Below, one piece after another: positions 51,021-57,179 of a stretch of DNA of 57,179 nucleotides (the stretch's first letter is position 1; each line of letters begins with the position of its first letter). A program made the translations under genes and the position numbers. The notes under the pieces were generated by a model. It did not search any database and was not told the origin of the DNA. It worked only from the letters and a program-made list of their open reading frames with translations. Where the stretch lies: the NCBI GenBank assembly GCA_937930825.1, contig CALHBL010000136.1, forward strand, positions 1 through 57,179, read 5' to 3'. The DNA comes from an uncultured Bacteriovoracaceae bacterium (GTDB lineage: Bacteria; Bdellovibrionota; Bacteriovoracia; Bacteriovoracales; Bacteriovoracaceae).

Positions 51021-52785
51021 ATCTGCACTTATTCTTGCGTCTCCTCTTTCTAAGCAGCATCTAACAAGTAAGTTTGACTCCTACATACCGCTTACCCTTT
51101 TAGCGTATCGTGAGCTAGAAAAAAATAATTTACCAGTCTCACCTATAGAACAATTTTACTCCCGTAATGACCATAATATCAAAATCGATCTTTTTAATTC
51201 TGATCTAAAAGAATTACTTGAGTTACTCGATAAAAACGCTGAAGAATTAAACCTTGGAAGGAATCGTTACTCTCTTAACGGATTTTGGTTCTTCCATAGA
51301 CTACAAGACCTTTTTTACATAAAAAACCTATCTCTTTCATTTCTTTCTCAGTTCGATGAAATAACTCTTCATTCCTTTTTTAACAAAAAGAAAGTGCACA
51401 AAATCAATGTTAGTTGGGATTCTCTTCGTTTCGAATCCTTTGGTGGAGGAACAGAACATGTTGTTCAATGGATCGACTATTTTTTAAGTAAAGAAAATAT
51501 AAAATATAGTTTCTTTTCTGTAGAAGATCAGTATCGAAGAACAAAAAAACTAGGTTCACCTCTTTTAAACCTGATCTTTCGACTTCCTAAAATCCTTTCT
51601 TCGCGAAGTCAAAAAGCCTTCAACCATTTCAGCAATAATCTTGAATCTAAAGATCATATAGTATGGAAAATACAAGAAGGCTATGAAGTAAAGGTTCTTG
51701 AGGAAGAATTGTCACATGTAAACTTTAAAGCACCTCATTTCATTACCCCAGAGACACAAAATGTTGCCTCTTTCGAAAGCAGTTTAGTACCCCACTTCTT
51801 AGATAAACATTTCCCTGAGTGTAAAAAGTTGCTTATGTCATTCTTTGAAGACTATCAAAGTAATATTGTCTCCTCTGCTCCTAACGCTAAAAAATATATA
51901 AATGATCAAATCTTTAAAGAAAAGCCTAGGGCACTTCTCTATTCTTCAGGATCCTCTACTTTAAAAGAGGCTCTATATGCTGAAGCTGCAAATGACAACA
52001 AAGTCCATGTTGCCTTCTTTAAGCACTCAGGCATTGAGAATATTTTTCTTAAAGAAAGCTATCTTGACTTATATTTTGAAAAATCCCGTTTTATACCCCG
52101 AATTCAATTCATCCATTCTCCAATAGAGCTCAATCATTTAAAAGCTAGTGACTCTATTCAAGCTACCTCTATATTTCCTCTTGAAAACAAGTACTATCCT
52201 TCATCTCCTCAAGGAGTTCTATATTCAATGGGTCCATCTGCAACATGGTCCTTAAAGGATATTCATAAAATCACGCTCAACTCTGAAAAGTATTCTTTTA
52301 TAAAGAGTACTTTAAAGTCCTCTCAATTTCTAAGAAAACCCATGCATATAAAGGTCCACCCGGCTGACTGGAGTGAGTCACACTACCTTCTATCTCAAAT
52401 AAATCACCCTTCATTTAAATACAAAATTCTTGCCGGCGGTACGATCGAAAAGATAATCAATCATTATGAGGTGATAGTCTTAGATATGATTTCGACCAAA
52501 GTATTAAATGCGGCCCTTAGATCTCAGAAAAAAATAATACTTTATAAGCCTAAGGGAGTACAAGTGAATCCCGACTACTACAAATATCTAGAGAAGCGAG
52601 TTCGGATAGTATCTGACTATAAGGATATAGGTTCAGCTATCTTTGAAGCCTTAAAAGAAGATGAACTTTCCTTTAAAAATAAACTAAGAGATTTTGACAG
52701 CATCTTTTTCACTAAAGTCAATAGGAAAGAGTCATTTCAAATTATACAAGAGAAACTAGACATCAATAAGAAAGCGAGTAGATAA
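51010..52785 (+). CDS. unknown surface-glycan protein, GT-B-like C-terminal half
   Basis: I do not recognise this 591-residue protein. The N-terminal half has an ASPLSKQHLTSKFDSYIPL segment and ESFGGGTEHVVQWIDYFLS. The C-terminal half resembles the donor domain of CDP-glycerol or capsule transferases: MHIKVHPADWSES (HP motif), YKILAGGTIEKIINHYE, VIVLDMISTKVLNAALRS and KIILYKPKGVQ. The TTG start overlaps wbqC by 11 bases. No signal peptide or membrane helix. It probably transfers a sugar or polyol phosphate, and could use the product of the TagD-like gene at 35710, which is inference. Confidence 0.55.
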   Translation: MKNRSALILASPLSKQHLTSKFDSYIPLTLLAYRELEKNNLPVSPIEQFYSRNDHNIKIDLFNSDLKELLELLDKNAEELNLGRNRYSLNGFWFFHRLQDLFYIKNLSLSFLSQFDEITLHSFFNKKKVHKINVSWDSLRFESFGGGTEHVVQWIDYFLSKENIKYSFFSVEDQYRRTKKLGSPLLNLIFRLPKILSSRSQKAFNHFSNNLESKDHIVWKIQEGYEVKVLEEELSHVNFKAPHFITPETQNVASFESSLVPHFLDKHFPECKKLLMSFFEDYQSNIVSSAPNAKKYINDQIFKEKPRALLYSSGSSTLKEALYAEAANDNKVHVAFFKHSGIENIFLKESYLDLYFEKSRFIPRIQFIHSPIELNHLKASDSIQATSIFPLENKYYPSSPQGVLYSMGPSATWSLKDIHKITLNSEKYSFIKSTLKSSQFLRKPMHIKVHPADWSESHYLLSQINHPSFKYKILAGGTIEKIINHYEVIVLDMISTKVLNAALRSQKKIILYKPKGVQVNPDYYKYLEKRVRIVSDYKDIGSAIFEALKEDELSFKNKLRDFDSIFFTKVNRKESFQIIQEKLDINKKASR

Positions 52786-54545
52786 TGCAAAAAATAGCGT
52801 TAATAAAAAGGGTTCCAGGGTATAAGAGTATTATACTTCTTATCCTTCTTTCAGGTTTTGCGGAAGGTTTTGGCATATCAACTCTCGTTCCAGTTGTTTC
52901 TTATCTTACAAGCGCAACTCAATCTCTTTCCACTATACCTTCACCCTTTAACAAACTAGTTCCTGCGCTAATATCAATTGGTATAGATCCATCATTTGAG
53001 GTGCTCTTAGCACTAACCTTACTCTTAATGGTGCTTTCTTTTGCAATGGTTTATTATCAACAATGTGTGGCCGCAATGGCTCAACTAAAGTTCCTAGAAA
53101 AGTTGAGAGGTGATGCAGTAGAGAGTCTCTTTAATTCTAATTGGCCCTACCTTGCAAAGGTATCTTCGGGTCAGTCAAGTAATACCATAATTACAGAATC
53201 GGAACGAGGCGTCGAGGCGATAATGGCTTTAATAAATTTATTGGCAAACGCTTTTCTCCTTCTGGTTTATATGACTTTTGCAATGCTATTATCTTGGAAA
53301 CTTTTTTTGATAGCTGGCATTACAATTTTCTCTGCAGCTATTTTTGGCAGAAGGCTTATTAGAAAAGTTCGAGAAACAGGAAAGAGTCGTGTTGATATGA
53401 ACTCTAAGTATCATCTAAAATTAGTTGAATATATACGGGCCATTAAACTAGTAAAGGCAACAAGTCTAAAAGGAGAGGTTTTAAGTAGACTAGCAGGGCC
53501 TAACCGTGAAACTGCTCACTCCCTAAAAGAAATCATAATAAGCTCAGCTAGGATGCGTTTTGAACTACAAAGTATTATTAGTATTGCTATGGTTCTTATC
53601 CTCTATGTTGCTATAAAGTACCTTAGTATTCAAGTGTCAAAACTTCTAGTTTTTATGTATATCGTTATGCGATTAGCTCCCAAATTTTCGACACTTCAAG
53701 GCCAATACCATAGCTTCTCTGCTCATTACCCGGCCATTTCTATACTAGATAATCTTCTCCAAGACACAATAGAAAATAAGGAGTCTTTAATAAAGGGCAC
53801 AAAGTTAAAGGAGTTTAATGGAAATATAGAATTTAAAAATATCTCTTATCAGTATCCTAATACACAATTCAAATCCTTACGTAATCTCTCTTTCAAAATA
53901 CAAAATAAACAATTTATTGCTTTTGTTGGTAAAAGTGGTAGCGGTAAGACTACTTTAATAGACATGATCATGGGTCTTTTAAGACCTAGTTACGGAGAAC
54001 TACTTATCGCTGGTCAAAATGCTGAGCTATTAGATCTTGAATCATTAAGGGAGCATATAGGACTTGTATCTCAAGATAGTCACTTTTTCACTGGTACAAT
54101 ACAAGACAATCTAACTATAGGTACTCAATTAAAGGATGAAAAACACATTCTTAACTGCTTAGAAGTAGCTCAATTGAAAAAATTTGTTACCTCACTCCCA
54201 CTTGGTTTAAACACCATAATTGGAGAGGGTGGTATTAATCTATCTGGTGGTCAGAATCAAAGACTCGCCATTGCAAGAGCCTTAATTAGAAAGCCTAGTA
54301 TCTTAATCTTAGATGAAGCTACCAGCTCCCTTGATAAAGAGTCTGAGTATGACTTCCAAAGTGCTATCGAAAAAATTGCTCACAATTACACTATCATAGC
54401 GGTAGCTCACAAAATTGAAACAATCAAACATGCTGATAGTATCTACTTTATGCAAGAAGGCCAAATTGCAGAGTCCGGTAGCTACAAAGAGTTGATGGAG
54501 AAAGCAGGAGCCTTCTTTGACCTCCAAAGCAGTTATAATAGGTAA
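52785..54545 (+). CDS. ABC exporter with fused membrane and ATPase domains (MsbA/PglK-like)
   Basis: This is a half-transporter of 586 residues working as a dimer: six membrane helices in the first ~330 residues, then the ATPase with Walker A GKSGSGKTT (about 382), signature LSGGQNQRLAIARAL (about 486), Walker B ILILDEATSSLD (about 507) and the switch His in AVAHKIET. In glycan loci such proteins flip lipid-linked oligosaccharides, as PglK does in Campylobacter. No Wzx flippase was seen in the window, which supports that role. Its ATG overlaps the previous stop (TAATG). A 94-base gap follows. Confidence 0.9.
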   Translation: MQKIALIKRVPGYKSIILLILLSGFAEGFGISTLVPVVSYLTSATQSLSTIPSPFNKLVPALISIGIDPSFEVLLALTLLLMVLSFAMVYYQQCVAAMAQLKFLEKLRGDAVESLFNSNWPYLAKVSSGQSSNTIITESERGVEAIMALINLLANAFLLLVYMTFAMLLSWKLFLIAGITIFSAAIFGRRLIRKVRETGKSRVDMNSKYHLKLVEYIRAIKLVKATSLKGEVLSRLAGPNRETAHSLKEIIISSARMRFELQSIISIAMVLILYVAIKYLSIQVSKLLVFMYIVMRLAPKFSTLQGQYHSFSAHYPAISILDNLLQDTIENKESLIKGTKLKEFNGNIEFKNISYQYPNTQFKSLRNLSFKIQNKQFIAFVGKSGSGKTTLIDMIMGLLRPSYGELLIAGQNAELLDLESLREHIGLVSQDSHFFTGTIQDNLTIGTQLKDEKHILNCLEVAQLKKFVTSLPLGLNTIIGEGGINLSGGQNQRLAIARALIRKPSILILDEATSSLDKESEYDFQSAIEKIAHNYTIIAVAHKIETIKHADSIYFMQEGQIAESGSYKELMEKAGAFFDLQSSYNR

Positions 54546-54639
54546 TGAGGAATTTAATAATTAATCGAGTCTCTTTTTTCACTAAGTCATCTTTAAGAAA
54601 ATGTATTTTGATAGTTATTAAAAAGAAGAAGGAAGTACT

Positions 54640-56118
54640 ATGATATTTAACTCTTTAGAGTTTGCTCTATTCTTTCCATTATTTTTTGTGATTTACTCAC
54701 TGCTTTATACAAATTTAAAAAAGCAAAACTTAATCATATTAGTTGCAAGCTACCTTTTCTATGGCTGGTGGGATTGGAGGTTTTTAACACTAATTATGGC
54801 AAGTACTCTTGTTGATTTTATTATAGGACTCGAGATAGCAAAAGCAAGTCATGAAAAGAAAAGAAAAAAACTTTTATTGATAAGTATTTTTTTCAACCTA
54901 GGATTACTTGCTTTTTTCAAATATTATAATTTTTTCATAGATAATCTCATCTCATCTTTTTCATTTCTAGGCATCAAATTGCAAACTCGCTCACTTAATA
55001 TTATTTTACCTATTGGAATCAGCTTCTACACATTTCAAACAATGAGTTACACTATTGATATATATAAGAAAAAGATAAAACCAGTAACTGCAATTATTTC
55101 GTTTGCAGCTTTTGTGTCTTTTTTTCCACAACTTGTTGCTGGCCCAATAGAAAGAGCAACAAATCTCTTACCCCAGTTTCAAAAAAAACGAATATTAAAA
55201 TATGAACAGGTAGCTGATGGACTAAAGTTAGTAGTTTGGGGCTTATTTAAAAAGGTTGTTATTGCTGATAGGCTAGCTATTCTAGTAAATAATGTTTACG
55301 GATCGCCTAATGAGTATAATGGAGTTTGCCTTGTTATCGCTACTATTTTCTTTGCCTTCCAAATTTATTTAGACTTTTCTGGTTATTCAGATATTGCGAT
55401 TGGTGCCGCAGAAACTCTAGGGTTTAAATTAATGAATAATTTTAATCGACCCTACTTTTCTAAAAGTGTGTCAGAGTTTTGGAAAAGGTGGCATATATCA
55501 CTTTCAAGCTGGTTTAGAGATTATGTATACATCCCCTTAGGTGGGAATAAATGCTCCAAAAAAAGGCTTTATTTAAACCTCATTATCACTTTTACCCTTA
55601 GTGGACTATGGCATGGGGCAAACTGGACCTATATTATTTGGGGAGCATTGAATGGTGCCTATCTGATTTCTTCTATATGGGTAAGTAATATTAAAAGTCA
55701 GTTTATCGTTGAATCGGAAGACAAAAAGCGTCTTTCCAATATTACAAAATTATGTAAAATCTCTACCACCTTTATTCTAATTTGTCTTTCTTGGATCTTC
55801 TTCAGGGCCCGAACAGTTCATGAGGCTCTCTATATTATCTCCAACCTTCATACTGGATGGGCAGAGACCATAAGAAAGATTATTAGCGGCTCGATTCCAG
55901 GAATGAACTTTGGCTTAGGAGCTAAAGAGTTTGTTATTTCTTGTTTACTCCTACTGTTTATCTTAATTGTTCATTTACTGCAGAGAAGTAAGCCTCTAAG
56001 GGAGACAGTTAAAAACCTGCCTACCTATCCAAGGTGGATTTTTTACTATAGCGCAGTACTGTCCATTATTTATTTAGGAGCTTATGGTGAAAACCAGTTT
56101 ATATATTTCCAATTTTAG
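54640..56118 (+). CDS. MBOAT-family membrane O-acyltransferase (AlgI/PatA/DltB-like)
   Basis: The protein has 492 residues with about eleven membrane helices. It has LPIGISFYTFQTMSYTIDIY, FFPQLVAGPIERA, LDFSGYSDIAIG, FWKRWHISLSSWFRDYVYIPLGG, and the catalytic-type His in SGLWHGANWTYIIWG at about residue 324. The family moves acyl groups, usually acetyl, across the membrane to surface polysaccharides. A GAAGGAAG ribosome site precedes the ATG. The next gene, an SGNH-type protein, starts inside its 3' end, and such pairs work together (AlgI with AlgJ/AlgX, PatA with PatB). Confidence 0.93.
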   Translation: MIFNSLEFALFFPLFFVIYSLLYTNLKKQNLIILVASYLFYGWWDWRFLTLIMASTLVDFIIGLEIAKASHEKKRKKLLLISIFFNLGLLAFFKYYNFFIDNLISSFSFLGIKLQTRSLNIILPIGISFYTFQTMSYTIDIYKKKIKPVTAIISFAAFVSFFPQLVAGPIERATNLLPQFQKKRILKYEQVADGLKLVVWGLFKKVVIADRLAILVNNVYGSPNEYNGVCLVIATIFFAFQIYLDFSGYSDIAIGAAETLGFKLMNNFNRPYFSKSVSEFWKRWHISLSSWFRDYVYIPLGGNKCSKKRLYLNLIITFTLSGLWHGANWTYIIWGALNGAYLISSIWVSNIKSQFIVESEDKKRLSNITKLCKISTTFILICLSWIFFRARTVHEALYIISNLHTGWAETIRKIISGSIPGMNFGLGAKEFVISCLLLLFILIVHLLQRSKPLRETVKNLPTYPRWIFYYSAVLSIIYLGAYGENQFIYFQF

Positions 56119-57179
56119 GGATTTAAGAAAAATTCTCTTAAAGCTAATGATTTTTAGCCCACTACTTCTTCTTGTAATAGCCGTAAATTACTTTGTTGAC
56201 ATTGCTAATATTTATTCCAAATCTGATTACTATGACTTTATAGCAAAATCTATTTATTCAAATAAAAATGTTTATGGCATAACAAATTTAGATGAAAGGA
56301 TATTACAAAAAACATTAATTAATTTTCCTCAGAAGAAGTCTAAAGATTTAGTCATTATCGGCAGCTCGCGTTCGATGCAAATTGGTAATAATGTTTTTCC
56401 CGGAAATGTATTTAATCACTCTGTCTCAGGAGCCAGTATCGAAGATTATCTTGCTCTTATATACAACTATTACAAAGCTGGACGCTTACCCACTCACCTT
56501 CTGCTAGGTTTAGACCCTTGGGTACTGAATAAAAACAATGATCAATCGAGATGGCAATCCATCGCAAGCGACTACTTTAGAATGACTGAAGTCCTCAATA
56601 TTCCCCATAAGAATAAAATATCTTCTACTAAGCAATTAAATCTTATCTCATTTACATATTTTCAAAAGAATATAAATAACTTTACCAAAGTACTAAAACG
56701 AAAAGTGATAGATCATCATCAACTAGTTGCGACTAAAGATCAAACTATCAAAGAAAGCTCCGCTATACTCTCCGATGGAAGGAGGTTACATGGGAAAGAT
56801 GTTCATGATCTAACAGCTGAATCAGTTAAAAAATCAGCGATATCATTTGCTCAAAATGAAATTGTATACTCCTTAAGAGATTTTGCAGAGCTCTTTACTC
56901 CTAATATCAAGATTATTGAAAAGCTTATTCTATTTTTAAAAAAAAATCATGTAAGCATTTCATTCTTCCTTCCCCCATATCACCCTGAGGCATATCGTAG
57001 ATTAATTAAAAGAGAAAATACTAAAATCATAATAAACAGCGAGGATGCCTTTAGAAAGATAGCTTCAAAGTACAATATTTCGATTGTGGGATCCTACAAT
57101 CCCTTCACCTATAATTTAAAAGAAAGTCACTTCTCTGATGGTATGCATCCTAAAGAAGAAGCTATAGAAATAATTTTCA
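56084..57179 (+). CDS. SGNH-type protein paired with the MBOAT gene, 3' end missing
   Basis: This frame is open from ATG 56084 (or GTG 56087, better spaced from GGAG) through the window end, 365 codons so far, overlapping the MBOAT gene by 35 bases. One membrane anchor lies at about residues 17-36. The rest should be periplasmic. Motifs VIIGSSRSMQIG (about 90-101, Ser of the GDS-like block) and FSDGMHP (about 350-356, Asp-x-x-His block) fit the SGNH hydrolase/acetyltransferase fold, as in AlgX/AlgJ-type partners. It would complete acyl transfer from the MBOAT protein to the surface glycan. Confidence 0.8.
   Translation, partial: MVKTSLYISNFRDLRKILLKLMIFSPLLLLVIAVNYFVDIANIYSKSDYYDFIAKSIYSNKNVYGITNLDERILQKTLINFPQKKSKDLVIIGSSRSMQIGNNVFPGNVFNHSVSGASIEDYLALIYNYYKAGRLPTHLLLGLDPWVLNKNNDQSRWQSIASDYFRMTEVLNIPHKNKISSTKQLNLISFTYFQKNINNFTKVLKRKVIDHHQLVATKDQTIKESSAILSDGRRLHGKDVHDLTAESVKKSAISFAQNEIVYSLRDFAELFTPNIKIIEKLILFLKKNHVSISFFLPPYHPEAYRRLIKRENTKIIINSEDAFRKIASKYNISIVGSYNPFTYNLKESHFSDGMHPKEEAIEIIF

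Noticed and set aside
31040-57179. JUMPstart/ops element (GGCGGTAG) expected before a long glycan operon
   Set aside because: No match was found by eye upstream of 31040 or elsewhere in front of the long run.
1-57179. tRNA genes, CRISPR arrays, insertion sequences, prophage or integration sites
   Set aside because: No cloverleaf ending, no spaced direct-repeat array, no transposase or integrase frame, and intergenic gaps too short to hold them.

Overview
The window is a low-GC, gene-dense bacterial chromosome segment with no tRNA, rRNA, insertion sequence, CRISPR array or intergenic gap longer than about 165 bases. The left end holds core genes (trmB, dnaG, rpoD) followed by a SWIM-SNF2 helicase, a sigma-54-type activator and a group of secreted or lipoprotein genes. 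This mix, the base composition and the apparent sigma-28-type control of secreted enzymes suggest a predatory Bdellovibrio-like organism, most likely Bacteriovoracales (Bacteriovorax, Halobacteriovorax or Peredibacter type). That assignment is inference; no marker gene here proves it.

Layout. (1) 1-4434: trmB-dnaG-rpoD on the + strand, closed by a clear terminator. (2) 4482-9199: SNF2 helicase and the activator. (3) 9215-14325: a minus-strand group of unknown secreted or small proteins, then three + strand units (V8-like protease lipoprotein, transglutaminase-like outer-membrane-type protein, 53-residue lipoprotein), each preceded by a sigma-28-like promoter with the same 12-base spacer. (4) 14298-30934: a cell-surface glycan region in which short transcription units alternate strand gene by gene: GT2, GT9, GT22, GT-C-like membrane transferases, polyprenyl-phosphate-sugar-synthase-like GT2 proteins, rmlA-rmlB, an SDR-rfbH pair for 3-deoxygenation, and a long FlaA1/PglF-type dehydratase. 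(5) 31040-57179: a 26-kb run on the + strand only, with many 1-11 base overlaps: initiating phosphoglycosyl transferase, GT-C, UDP-GlcNAc 2-epimerase, inverting 4,6-dehydratase (PseB/CapE), TagD-like cytidylyltransferase, PseC, two SpsF-like cytidylyltransferases, Gfo/Idh oxidoreductase, RmlD-like SDR, two NeuB/PseI synthases, a second DegT aminotransferase, methyltransferase, PseG, two sugar formyltransferases, PIG-L deacetylase, WbqC, two GT-B-like unknowns, an ABC exporter, and an MBOAT/SGNH acylation pair cut by the window end.

How the genes fit together. Region 5 looks like the assembly line for one or two nonulosonic acids (pseudaminic/legionaminic type), comparable in content to the Bacillus spsC-G genes. 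The unusual point is that no GNAT (PseH) or left-handed-beta-helix acetyltransferase is present. The only N-acylating enzymes visible are two Fmt/ArnA-type formyltransferases, lying with a PIG-L deacetylase. An N-formylated nonulosonic acid is therefore the main prediction. The RmlA/RmlB, SDR and RfbH genes point to a separate 3,6-dideoxyhexose-like sugar. The phosphoglycosyl transferase and the PglK/MsbA-like ABC protein would start and flip lipid-linked glycan, GT-C proteins would act on the periplasmic face, and the MBOAT/SGNH pair would acylate the product.
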